A program made the translations under genes and the position numbers. From Enterococcus_G camelliae (GTDB lineage Bacteria; Bacillota; Bacilli; Lactobacillales; Enterococcaceae), in assembly GCF_042685105.1 (NCBI RefSeq), contig NZ_JBHUMO010000008.1, positions 1-24,563 of the forward strand: a stretch of DNA of 24,563 nt, written 5' to 3'. Shown here piece by piece: positions 7,722 to 15,570 of this stretch (position 1 is its first letter; the number at the start of each line of letters is the position of its first letter). The notes beneath the pieces were generated by a model. That model was not told the origin of the DNA. It did no database searches and saw only the letters and a program-made list of their open reading frames with translations.

Positions 7722-7943
7722 ATGAATTTCGGACAAAATTTGTATCAATGGTTTTTAACCAATGCTCAATCTTTAGTCTTACTAGCGATTGTGGTCATTG
7801 GTTTGTTTTTAGGATTTAAGCGGGAGTTTTCCAAACTGATTGGTTTTTTGGTGATTGCCTTGATTGCGGTAGGTCTGGTCTTTAATGCTTCTGGTGTGAA
7901 AGATGTCTTACTCAATTTGTTTAATCGAATCATCGGTGCTTAA
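7722..7943 (+). CDS. TcpD-family conjugation membrane protein (Tn916 Orf19 type)
   Basis: A 73-aa protein with two hydrophobic segments (about residues 17-30 and 37-53) and little else, in the position where Tn916-like elements carry TcpD-family protein Orf19. The ATG at 7722 is chosen because AAGAAAGGAAAG lies just upstream; the longer open frame from 7671 would overlap the DUF3789 gene and has no ribosome site. It is thought to be a small component of the membrane channel. The next gene, ardA, starts 12 bases after its stop. Confidence 0.75.
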   Translation: MNFGQNLYQWFLTNAQSLVLLAIVVIGLFLGFKREFSKLIGFLVIALIAVGLVFNASGVKDVLLNLFNRIIGA

Positions 7944-7955
7944 GGGGGACTCACA

Positions 7956-8459
7956 ATGGAACAGATGCGCGTTTATATTGCAAACATCGGGAAATATAAC
8001 GAAGGTGAGTTGGTGGGGGCGTGGTTTACCCCACCTGTCGATCTTGATGAAGTGAAAGAACGGATTGGATTAAATGATGAATACGAAGAGTACGCGATTC
8101 ATGATTATGAACTGCCTTTTGAGCTTGATGAGTATACGCCAATTGAAGAGATTAACCGGTTGTGTGGTTTAGCGGAGGAGCTTGAAGGAACTCCGATTGG
8201 TGAAGTTGCTTCTGAGATTCAACATGCTTTCTTCAATTCTTTTGAAGAAATGGTGGAGCATATGAATGATATCATCTATTATCCCGATTGTAATGACATG
8301 AGTGATGTAGCGTATTACTTGATTGTAGAAGCTGGTGATTTTGGCGAAGTACCAGAAAACTTGAAGATGTATATTGATTTTGATGCGTGTGGTAGAGACT
8401 TGGAGATTGGAGGGAACTATTTGGTTACGAGTCGTGGGATTTTTGAATATATTACCTAA
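7956..8459 (+). CDS. ardA: Antirestriction protein ArdA (Tn916 Orf18)
   Basis: A 167-aa, very acidic protein. ArdA mimics B-form DNA and blocks type I restriction-modification complexes, protecting incoming ICE DNA in a new host. The length and the family features are typical: opening RVYIANIGKYNEGELVGAWF, the central acidic run YEEYAIHDYELPFELDEY, and the C-terminal YFDFDACGRDLE-like segment (here YIDFDACGRDLEI). The start follows AAGGGGGA. It is the last gene before a terminator and the defence insert, whereas in Tn916 tcpE (orf17) follows directly, so the defence genes occupy the ardA-tcpE junction. Confidence 0.95.
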   Translation: MEQMRVYIANIGKYNEGELVGAWFTPPVDLDEVKERIGLNDEYEEYAIHDYELPFELDEYTPIEEINRLCGLAEELEGTPIGEVASEIQHAFFNSFEEMVEHMNDIIYYPDCNDMSDVAYYLIVEAGDFGEVPENLKMYIDFDACGRDLEIGGNYLVTSRGIFEYIT

Positions 8460-8482
8460 ATGTATTTTTTGCAAGTTAGAAA

Positions 8483-8512
8483 AAAGACAGATCTTTTATT
8501 AGATCTGTCTTT
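8483..8512. terminator. Bidirectional terminator between ardA and the TIR gene
   Basis: A perfect 12-bp inverted repeat, AAAGACAGATCT (8483-8494) and AGATCTGTCTTT (8501-8512), with a 6-nt loop. It carries As upstream and Ts downstream, so it can end both ardA transcription and the convergent TIR gene. Confidence 0.8.
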
Positions 8513-8523
8513 AAGTATATTAT

Positions 8524-9216
8524 TTATGCTACTTCTGGTGTAACTAATTCTGCTAATTTGGCTGCAACTTCTGTCATAGATTCCTCGACAGTGCTTAGGC
8601 CATTTCTTGATCCTAGTAATGGACTAACTTCTCTTAAATCTTCAAAAGTAGTTTCATGGACTATAGGAATGAGTAAGTCCCTAGCCAACAAAGCGGAAAG
8701 TTCTTTATCTGCTACACCAGCACCATTAATGCGTTTAAGAAATGAAGGAGTAACTAGCACTATACCCACTCGAGATTTCGCCAAACCTCTGTCAATTTCA
8801 CGAAGAAGTGGAGAGCCGAGAAGAACGTCTTTTTCGCTAAACCATACGGTTACACCTTTTTCTTCTAATAAGTCATGTAATTCTTTGGCTGCAGTTTTAC
8901 GATCATCCCACGCATGACAAAGAAAAACATCGCGTAAGTCAGGTAGTTTGGCTCTCTCCTCATACTTGTTGCGGATTGGAGTAAGTGTCCGAATTTGAGA
9001 CGGTGTATATAGGATAGTTGAACCAGGCGATGACCAACGTGCCTTCTTCGTACCTTTGCTACGATTGGAAACAGAATTTGTTGAGCGAGAATAAGTGGGA
9101 GAAGAAAAATATGATGGGTAGGAACTAAATCCTCGTGAACCCCCTCCACACGCGGGGCATGCTGCTCTTCCGCTTGCTGTTCGATGCCCATTTACTGGTG
9201 CTGTACATCTTACCAT
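8524..9216 (-). CDS. TIR-domain protein with N-terminal Cys/His cluster, candidate anti-phage effector
   Basis: A 230-aa protein. The C-terminal ~135 residues form a TIR domain: DVFLCHAWDD (96-105) is the first strand and loop, VTVWFSEKDVLLGSPLLREI (122-141) is the BB-loop to alpha-C region, and GIVLVTPSF (151-159) is the fourth strand. Glu128 in WFSEKD is the likeliest NADase catalytic residue, but the alignment is by eye. The N-terminus has C4, H11, C20 and C23 (RCTAPVNGHRTASG then RAACPACGGG), a candidate zinc site. A Ser/Tyr-rich linker (27-55) separates the two. The start is set at 9216 by CGGAGGTAAC; the open frame extends 21 codons further without a ribosome site. Bacterial TIR proteins commonly deplete NAD+ during phage attack, and the place next to IetAS supports a defence role. 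No SIR2, STING, Thoeris or other partner gene is adjacent. Confidence 0.82.
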   Translation of the reverse strand: MVRCTAPVNGHRTASGRAACPACGGGSRGFSSYPSYFSSPTYSRSTNSVSNRSKGTKKARWSSPGSTILYTPSQIRTLTPIRNKYEERAKLPDLRDVFLCHAWDDRKTAAKELHDLLEEKGVTVWFSEKDVLLGSPLLREIDRGLAKSRVGIVLVTPSFLKRINGAGVADKELSALLARDLLIPIVHETTFEDLREVSPLLGSRNGLSTVEESMTEVAAKLAELVTPEVA

Positions 9217-9416
9217 TTTGTTACCTCCGAATTGAATTTTTTTAATTAATGTATGAGATATAGCTAGTAAACTGGGCATTCAAAGTGATACTACTTTTGT
9301 AATCTGCTTACGATTTAGTTTTTTGAATGTTTTCAAGTCAAAGTAGAATAAATTCTTACTCAAACTAAATCAGTTCATATTAGCAATTTATCTACGAGAT
9401 TACATTAACATAAATA

Positions 9417-9456
9417 GTCCCAAAATGCACATTTTTGTCCCAATTTGTGTTATAAT
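9417..9456 (+). promoter_or_regulatory. Promoter of the ATPase/subtilase operon with repeated GTCCCAA sites
   Basis: TATAAT at 9451-9456 is preceded by TGT, which makes an extended -10 box; no good -35 is present. Two direct copies of GTCCCAA (9417-9423 and 9437-9443) are spaced 20 bp start to start, about two helical turns, and flank the expected -35 position. They may bind an activator or repressor. The rest of the 9217-9479 intergenic region is AT-rich and must also hold the TIR promoter on the other strand, which I could not place confidently. Confidence 0.6.
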
Positions 9457-9479
9457 GATTCTGAAAGGATGTGATTATT

Positions 9480-10529
9480 TTGAAGAAGAAAAATGTTCTA
9501 AATCTAATCAAGTATCATTCTGAAAAAAATGAACTTCAATTTAGAAATGAATCAATGGAAATTGCAAGATATTTTGATCAGATTGGCGATCATCAATTAG
9601 CAGAATACATTATGAGTTTGGTATCAGATGCTAGTACGTTTGTTCCTCAAAATAACTCTTTTGAAAGTTTATTTTTAAAAGAAATAGAGATAAATACGGA
9701 TCCACTCCCGCTACCAAAAGCAATAGCAGAAGATATAAAGGGAATAATCAATGCAGTGAATCATCGTGTAGGAATAAATAAATTTTTGTTTGAAGGAGCT
9801 CCTGGTACTGGAAAAACGGAAACGGTCAAACAAGTTGCAAGACTTTTGCAAAGAAGACTATATGTAGTGGAGTTCAGTGAATTAATCGATAGTAAAATGG
9901 GACAAACTGCCAAGAATGTAGCCGCCGTTTTTAACGAAATCAATCGAATGCCTTATCCATCAAATTCGCTAGTATTATTTGATGAAATAGATGCTATTGC
10001 CTTAGACAGGGTTAATTCAAATGATTTAAGAGAAATGGGACGCGTAACATCTAGCATTCTAAAAGAACTAGACAAATTGAATGAAGATGTTGTTTTAATT
10101 GCTACAACAAATCTATTTGAAAATTTTGACAAAGCTTTAATTCGAAGGTTTGATTCTGTCATAGATTTTAATAGGTATGAAAGAGAAGATTTAATTGAAA
10201 TTGCAGAGAGTATTCTTAATTCACTACTTAAAAAATTTAAAAGTTCTGGTAGGAACATGAAACTCTTCAAGAAAATACTGGAAAATATGGATGAAATCCC
10301 TAATCCAGGTGAACTAAAAAATTTGATCAAAGTTTCTTTGGCTTTTAGTAATCCAAATAATCCATTTGATTACTTAAAAAGATTACTTAAGTCTGCAAAG
10401 AAATTATCTGGAGAATTCAATTTGGAAGATTTACAAAAATGGGGATTTACAGTTAGAGAAATAGAATTGCTAACTGGAATTTCCAAAAGTCAAGTCTCAC
10501 GAGAATTGAAAGGAGAGCAGTATGAATGA
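9480..10529 (+). CDS. ietA: AAA ATPase of an IetAS-like anti-phage system
   Basis: A ~349-aa AAA+ ATPase. Walker A is GAPGTGKT (about residues 106-113), Walker B is LVLFDEID (Asp/Glu near 168-169), sensor 1 is IATTN and the arginine-finger region is RRFD near 222-225. An alpha-helical lid follows, and the C-terminus (WGFTVREIELLTGISKSQVS) looks like a helix-turn-helix. The TTG at 9480 is preferred because AAGGATGTGAT, a near match to the ideal ribosome site, lies at correct spacing; the GTG at 9471 falls inside that site. It overlaps the subtilase gene by 8 bp. An AAA ATPase followed by a subtilisin-like protease is the defining layout of the IetAS defence system; ATPase-controlled proteolysis is the presumed mechanism. 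Confidence 0.87.
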   Translation: MKKKNVLNLIKYHSEKNELQFRNESMEIARYFDQIGDHQLAEYIMSLVSDASTFVPQNNSFESLFLKEIEINTDPLPLPKAIAEDIKGIINAVNHRVGINKFLFEGAPGTGKTETVKQVARLLQRRLYVVEFSELIDSKMGQTAKNVAAVFNEINRMPYPSNSLVLFDEIDAIALDRVNSNDLREMGRVTSSILKELDKLNEDVVLIATTNLFENFDKALIRRFDSVIDFNRYEREDLIEIAESILNSLLKKFKSSGRNMKLFKKILENMDEIPNPGELKNLIKVSLAFSNPNNPFDYLKRLLKSAKKLSGEFNLEDLQKWGFTVREIELLTGISKSQVSRELKGEQYE

Positions 10530-12753
10530 TATTTTAAATTTGAAAGGTAGCTTTTCACAAAATGCTGGCAAACAGCGTCCAGGAAGTCCAAAGTTACCAA
10601 AAAATACAACCATTCGTAGTGATCAAATTGAAGTTTTAATTCAAGACCTATTAGAAATGAAAGAATTCTGGCAAACGGAATTATTTTTAAATGGTTGCCT
10701 AGTCAGTGTTTACTATAACAAGATTGCTGCTAAGATTAATCGAATTCAAGGATTTCTTTCCATAGGAAGCAAAATACCAAATTCATCAATTGTTGGCGCA
10801 AAATTTTCAGAAGGAAAGCCTAAACATATTATTACGCATTTTGTACCACTCAGTGTTGTTGAAGAAACCATTTCGGTAGCCCAAAAAGTTAAGTTGATTT
10901 TAAATGAGGAGTTTAATGGCTCTACAAATGATGAAGAATTTAATGTCCCTAATCGATTCGATGCTATAGATTTTGAATCATATAATATTCCGAAAACCCG
11001 ATTTCAGAAATATATCGTTGATACAGCATATGTCGAAAAATTTGATGTTGAACGAAGTGAGATAGAAGCAAAGCGAGCTTCTATTGTTACGTTGTATGAT
11101 ACTGGTGAGGATACACAAGTTTTATTAAGTAAATTGGGTATCAAAGTTTTAAATGAACGGATCGTTGATCGTACGACGGTATTACTAGATCCAAATTACT
11201 TAGCCATTTTATTACAAAAAGCTCCCTACCTAATTGCCATGGCCACAGAAAATTTATCAGAGTTAGCGCCAAGTGACTTTTATGATTCGTATACTACCTC
11301 ACAACAAATGATTCCTGATCCAACAAGTGAACCAACTATTGGTGTGATTGATACTTTGTTTGACAATCGAGTCTATTTCGGAAAATGGGTAGATTTTCAT
11401 AATATGATTGATCCCAATATTCCAACCATTGATGCTGATTATAAACATGGAACTGCGGTTTCTTCAATTATTGTGGATGGACCGACAATTAATCCACAAT
11501 TGGATGATGGTTGTGGTCGATTCAAAGTTCGTCATTTTGGTGTAGCAACAAATAAGGGATTTAACTCTTTTTCAATTATTCGTGCAATTAAAGAGATTGT
11601 TATCAGCAATCCGGACATTCATGTTTGGAATTTATCACTAGGCTCTAATGAGGAAGTAAATGAAAACTTCATTTCTGCTGAAGGTGCGGTATTGGATCAA
11701 CTTCAGTTTGAACATGATGTTATCTTTGTTATTGCAGGTACAAATAAGCAATCAAATGAAGGAGATAAAAGAATAGGTGCACCAGCAGATTCAATTAACT
11801 CTGTGATTGTGAATTCAGTAGGTGCAAATAATAATTCTGCACCCTATTCAAGAAGAGGAATCGTGCTATCTTTTTTCACCAAACCTGATGTTAGTTATTT
11901 TGGAGGAACTACAGATGAATTTATGTTAGTCTGTGAACCGTTGGGACAAGCAAAGGTTGCTGGAACATCTTATGCAGCTCCGTGGATTGCGAGAAAACTA
12001 TCTTATCTAATTGATATTATCGGTTTAAACAAAGAAATAGCGAAGGCGTTGCTAATTGATTCTGCGATTGGCTGGAATAACAATAATGACTTAAATGAGT
12101 TATCTTTAAAAGGACATGGGGTTGTTCCAACTAGGATTGAGAATATTATTCATTCAATGGATGATGAAATCAAATTTGTGGTTTCCGGTGTATCTGAAAA
12201 GTATGATACGTATAATTATAATTTCCCAGTACCTATATACCAGGGTAAACATCCCTATGTAGCAAAGGCTACATTCTGTTACTTTCCAAAATGTTCCAGA
12301 AATCAGGGTGTAGATTATACGAACACTGAATTAGATTTATACTTTGGACGGTTTAACGATAAAGGAAAATTTGTTCCATTAAATAAGAATAATCAAAGTC
12401 TGGATGAGGAAGTACATTTCGTTTACGAGGAAGATGCAAGGAAGTTATTCAGAAAATGGGATAATGTCAAACACATTGGAGAAGTTTTGACTAATAGGAC
12501 AAAAGGAAAAAAAGTATACAAAAATCCAATGTGGGGAATGAGTATTAAGACAAAAGAAAGATTAAATCCTCGTGATGGAGAAGGTATTCGTTTTGGAGTA
12601 GTTGTTACTTTAAAAGAAATTACCGGTGTAAATCGAATTGAAGACTTTATTCAGCAATGTAGCCTAAGAGGGTGGATCGTCAATCGAGTAAATGTAGAAA
12701 ACCAAATTGACATTTATCAAACTGCTGAAGAAGATATTCATTTTGATGTGTAA
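10522..12753 (+). CDS. ietS: Subtilisin-like serine protease of an IetAS-like system
   Basis: A 743-aa protein with an S8 peptidase domain from about residue 270 to 530. The triad is complete: Asp277 (GVIDTLFDN), His309 (YKHGTAVSS) and Ser483 (AGTSYAAP), with oxyanion Asn408 (VIAGTN). About 270 N-terminal residues and 210 C-terminal residues flank it; they contain no signal peptide, so the enzyme is cytosolic, unlike secreted subtilisins. Its ATG overlaps the ATPase stop, which couples translation and argues for a fixed stoichiometry. The AT-rich composition matches the ATPase gene and differs from the ICE backbone. A terminator closes the unit at 12764. The pair corresponds to IetAS, a system reported to protect against phages; the cleaved target is not established to my knowledge. 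Confidence 0.9.
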   Translation: MNDILNLKGSFSQNAGKQRPGSPKLPKNTTIRSDQIEVLIQDLLEMKEFWQTELFLNGCLVSVYYNKIAAKINRIQGFLSIGSKIPNSSIVGAKFSEGKPKHIITHFVPLSVVEETISVAQKVKLILNEEFNGSTNDEEFNVPNRFDAIDFESYNIPKTRFQKYIVDTAYVEKFDVERSEIEAKRASIVTLYDTGEDTQVLLSKLGIKVLNERIVDRTTVLLDPNYLAILLQKAPYLIAMATENLSELAPSDFYDSYTTSQQMIPDPTSEPTIGVIDTLFDNRVYFGKWVDFHNMIDPNIPTIDADYKHGTAVSSIIVDGPTINPQLDDGCGRFKVRHFGVATNKGFNSFSIIRAIKEIVISNPDIHVWNLSLGSNEEVNENFISAEGAVLDQLQFEHDVIFVIAGTNKQSNEGDKRIGAPADSINSVIVNSVGANNNSAPYSRRGIVLSFFTKPDVSYFGGTTDEFMLVCEPLGQAKVAGTSYAAPWIARKLSYLIDIIGLNKEIAKALLIDSAIGWNNNNDLNELSLKGHGVVPTRIENIIHSMDDEIKFVVSGVSEKYDTYNYNFPVPIYQGKHPYVAKATFCYFPKCSRNQGVDYTNTELDLYFGRFNDKGKFVPLNKNNQSLDEEVHFVYEEDARKLFRKWDNVKHIGEVLTNRTKGKKVYKNPMWGMSIKTKERLNPRDGEGIRFGVVVTLKEITGVNRIEDFIQQCSLRGWIVNRVNVENQIDIYQTAEEDIHFDV

Positions 12754-12763
12754 ATCATATTAT

Positions 12764-12789
12764 AAAAAAGCCTAGAAATAGGCTTTTTT
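12764..12789 (+). terminator. Rho-independent terminator
   Basis: AAAAAAGCCTA (12764-12774) pairs with TAGGCTTTTTT (12779-12789) across a GAAA tetraloop. It ends the ATPase/subtilase operon and, because of its A-rich left arm, could work in both directions. The ICE gene tcpE begins 17 bases later. Confidence 0.88.
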
Positions 12790-12805
12790 AATTGGAGTGA
12801 ATCTA

Positions 12806-13195
12806 ATGAAGAAAATAAAAAGCTACACCAGTATTTGGGCAGTTGAAAAAGTCATTTACGCAATCAATGACTTTCAACTGCCTTTTCCTGTGACCTTTAA
12901 CCAAATGGCTTGGTTTGTTCTATCCCTGCTATTTGTCATTGTATTTGCCCATGTGCCTCCGCTATCTATGATAGAGGGAGCTTTTTTAAAATACTTGGGC
13001 ATACCGGTGGCGGTTACATGGTTTATGTCGCAAAAGACCTTTGACGGAAAGAAACCATTAGGATTTTTACGATCCTTTATTAGTTATCACTTGCGGTTTA
13101 AGGTCACTTTTGCAGGAAAGAAAGTCAAAGAACAGAAGAAACGATGGGATGACCCCATTACTCTTGTAAGGAGTGTGAACTATGTATCCGATTAA
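12806..13195 (+). CDS. TcpE-family conjugal transfer membrane protein (Tn916 Orf17)
   Basis: A 129-aa membrane protein with two hydrophobic segments (about residues 35-53 and 62-75), followed by a basic C-terminal part (FAGKKVKEQKKRWDD). This is the TcpE pattern of Tn916 and ICEBs1-like elements, where it is a component of the transfer channel and works with the VirB4-like ATPase encoded next. The ATG at 12806 is chosen because TTGGAGTGA lies 8 bases upstream; the GTG at 12797 overlaps that site. The gene overlaps tcpF by 14 bp. Its normal neighbour ardA has been pushed 4.3 kb away by the defence insert. Confidence 0.85.
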   Translation: MKKIKSYTSIWAVEKVIYAINDFQLPFPVTFNQMAWFVLSLLFVIVFAHVPPLSMIEGAFLKYLGIPVAVTWFMSQKTFDGKKPLGFLRSFISYHLRFKVTFAGKKVKEQKKRWDDPITLVRSVNYVSD

Positions 13196-14819
13196 GTATA
13201 TTGAGAATAATCTTGTCTTTAATCAAGAGGGAGAGTGTTTTGCCTACTATGAATTAGTGCCTTACAATTACTCCTTTTTATCACCTGAACAGAAATATCA
13301 AGTACATGATAACTTTCGCCAATTGATTGCGCAAAATCGTGAAGGCAAGATCCATGCCTTACAAATTGCCACAGAAAGTAGTATTCGCGCCACGCAAGAG
13401 CGATCAAAAAAGGAAATTACCGGTAGACTCAAAGAAGTAGCGAAACAACGAATTGATTTACAGACAGATGCATTAGTATCCATGATTGGCGATAGTCAGA
13501 TTGATTATCGCTTTTTTATTGGTTTCAAACTGATTGCGACAGATGAAGAGGTCAATCTAAAGAGTCTCAAGAAATCTTTCTTTTCTGGGCTTCAAGAATT
13601 TGTCTATGGGGTAAATTATCATTTGATGGGCGATTTTGTTTCGTTATCTAATGAAGAAGTTCGCCGGTATACTAAGCTTGAAAAACTAATGGAAAGTAAA
13701 ATGGCTCGGAGATTTAAAGTTAGGCGTGTCACACCCAGTGATCTGACGTATTTGATTGAACATATTTATGGTGAAAAAGGTACACCGTTTGAAGAATATG
13801 AATTTCAGCTACCAAAGAAAAAGTTAAAATCAGAAACTTTGGTGAAGCGTTATGACCTGCTACGTCCCAGTCGTTGTTTGGTTGAAGAAAAGTCGCGTTA
13901 CTTACGCATGGAACACGAGAATCATGAGTCCTATGTAGCTTATCTAACAATCAACACGATTGTCGGAGAGATGGAGTTTCCTTCCTCAGAACTTTTCTAT
14001 TACCAGCAACAACAATTTACATTCCCAATCGACACGAGTATGAATGTGGAAATTGTTACGAACAAAAAGGCACTTGCCACCGTTCGCAATAAGAAGAAGG
14101 AACTGAAAGATTTAGACAACCACGCTTACCAATCTGATAATGAAACGAATGCCAATTTTTTAGATGCGTTGGATTCCGTGGATGAATTGGAAACCACCTT
14201 GGATCAGTCGAAAGAATCCATGTACAAACTGAGCTATGTGGTTCGGGTAAGTGCGGAATCAGTGGATGAATTAAAACGCCGTTGTGATGAAGTGTTCGAT
14301 TTTTATGATGATACCAATGTGAAATTAGTCCGTCCTTTTGGGGATATGATGGGCTTACATGAAGAATTTTTGCCTTCTAGTAAGCGATACATGAACGACT
14401 ATATCCAGTATGTAACGTCTGACTTTCTCGCTGGACTTGGTTTTGGAGCTACCCAAATGTTAGGAGAATTAGAAGGCATTTACTTTGGCTACAACGTGGA
14501 TATGGGGCGTAATGTTTACCTGAAACCGGCCTTGGCCTCACAAGGGGTAAAAGGCTCAGTTACCAATGCGCTAGCAGCGGCATTCCTCGGTTCACTCGGT
14601 GGCGGAAAATCCTTTAGCAACAATCTCTTGGTCTACTATGCTGTTTTATTCGGTGGGCAAGCTGTGATTGTTGATCCAAAAGGCGAACGCGGTGGCTGGA
14701 AAGAAACCTTGCCAGAAATTGCGGATGAAATCAATATCCTCAACTTGACGAGTAAACCAGAAAACCAAGGGTTACTTGATCCTTATGTGATTATGAAGAA
14801 AAAGAAAGACTCGGAATGA
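13182..14819 (+). pseudogene. TcpF/VirB4-like conjugation ATPase, truncated by an IS3-family element
   Basis: The surviving 545 residues correspond to the N-terminal two thirds of the Tn916 Orf16 ATPase, which is normally a little over 800 aa and powers the transfer channel. The Walker A motif is intact (GSLGGGKS, 470-477), followed by VIVDPKGERGGW and the family stretch NQGLLDPYVIM. The natural frame ends with KDSE; the next bases, TGA, are already the first bases of the inserted element and supply the stop codon. The Walker B half and everything downstream are missing. The transfer machine encoded here should therefore be inactive, unless the other part lies elsewhere in the genome. Confidence 0.9.
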
Positions 14820-14849
14820 TATGCTACCCCTATCTAGGACAAAGAAATA
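14817..14849 (+). repeat. Left terminal inverted repeat of the IS3-family element
   Basis: Outer bases TGATATGC, then ACCCC and TAGGACAAAGAAATA, matching the right end at 16604-16636 with mismatches and a short offset in the middle. The stretch 14825-14840 also begins a separate 16-bp palindrome with 14856-14871. Confidence 0.7.
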
Positions 14850-14871
14850 ATTAACGTCCTAGATAGGGGTA
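14825..14871 (+). promoter_or_regulatory. 16-bp perfect hairpin covering the orfA ribosome site
   Basis: TACCCCTATCTAGGAC (14825-14840) is perfectly complementary to GTCCTAGATAGGGGTA (14856-14871), with a 15-nt spacer. The only plausible orfA ribosome site, TAGGGG, lies in the right arm 8 bases before the ATG at 14878. Transcripts reading in from outside the element would form the hairpin and hide that site, which would limit transposase synthesis. The mechanism is known from other insertion sequences; here it is inference from the sequence. Confidence 0.6.
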
Positions 14872-14877
14872 TTTCGT

Positions 14878-15570
14878 ATGTCTAAAAGAAAAATGAAACT
14901 AAGCGTTGAAGAGCGAATACAGATAGTTGAGAATTATCTCAATGGTCAAAGCAGTATCAATAAAACAGCTCAAGAAGCAGGTGTGAACTGGAGTACAATA
15001 AAAAGATGGATAGCCATTTATGAAAATGAAGGACCTACAGGATTATTACCAACCAAAAAGAATCGTCACTACTCAAAAGAACGAAAAGTCGAAGCCGTTC
15101 TATACTATCTGGATGGATTTGAAGGATTGGAGGCAGTCGCAAAAAAATATGGTTTACGGAACAAGGTACAGCTCCAAGACTGGATAAAGATATATAATAC
15201 TCATGGAACCTTTAAATCAGAAAGTGGTGGAAGTAAAGTGAGTCAGACAAAAAAGTTCAGTTTAGAAGAGCGTATAGCGATTGTATTGTACTGTATTGCC
15301 AACAACTACGATTACAGTGGCACAGCTGTAAAGTACCAAGTGACCTATCAGAACATTTATAACTGGGTCAAGCGTTACGAGAAATTGGGAGAAGCAGGAC
15401 TCGAAGATCGTCGTGGTCACCGCAAAGCAAACCAAGAAAGTCGAACACCTGAAGAAGAAGCAAAAATTAGAATTGCGCAGTTGGAAGAAAAGGTAAAATA
15501 CCAACAGATGGAGATTGACCTGTTAAAAAAAGTAAAGGAATTAGAAAGAAGGGATTGGCAAAAGAAGTAA
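14878..15570 (+). CDS. IS3-family transposase OrfA (helix-turn-helix subunit)
   Basis: A 230-aa DNA-binding protein with repeated helix-turn-helix units, each opening with a similar SVEERIQIVENY / SLEERIAIVLYC pattern (about residues 8-60 and 127-180), with a middle unit near 67-110. The C-terminus is a leucine-zipper-like coiled coil (IAQLEEKVKYQQMEIDLLKK) used for multimerisation. It recognises the terminal repeats and forms the N-terminal part of the active OrfAB fusion. At 230 aa it is longer than the ~100 aa of many IS3 OrfAs and agrees with the IS150 group. The A7 slip site lies near its end. Confidence 0.88.
   Translation: MSKRKMKLSVEERIQIVENYLNGQSSINKTAQEAGVNWSTIKRWIAIYENEGPTGLLPTKKNRHYSKERKVEAVLYYLDGFEGLEAVAKKYGLRNKVQLQDWIKIYNTHGTFKSESGGSKVSQTKKFSLEERIAIVLYCIANNYDYSGTAVKYQVTYQNIYNWVKRYEKLGEAGLEDRRGHRKANQESRTPEEEAKIRIAQLEEKVKYQQMEIDLLKKVKELERRDWQKK
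15525..15532 (+). promoter_or_regulatory. Programmed -1 frameshift site (A7G)
   Basis: Seven As followed by G are read in the orfA frame as TTA AAA AAA GTA. Slipping back one base enters the orfB frame, which is open from 15519, and continues through a linker into the orfB coding region. This is the usual way IS3-family elements make OrfAB transposase. Confidence 0.75.

Noticed and set aside
8558..8917. Plus-strand ORF of 119 codons opposite the TIR gene
   Set aside because: It is the antisense shadow of a well-supported TIR domain and has no promoter or ribosome site.
8524..12753. TIR and ATPase/subtilase genes as one three-gene system
   Set aside because: They are on opposite strands with separate transcription units; proximity alone does not show that they work together.
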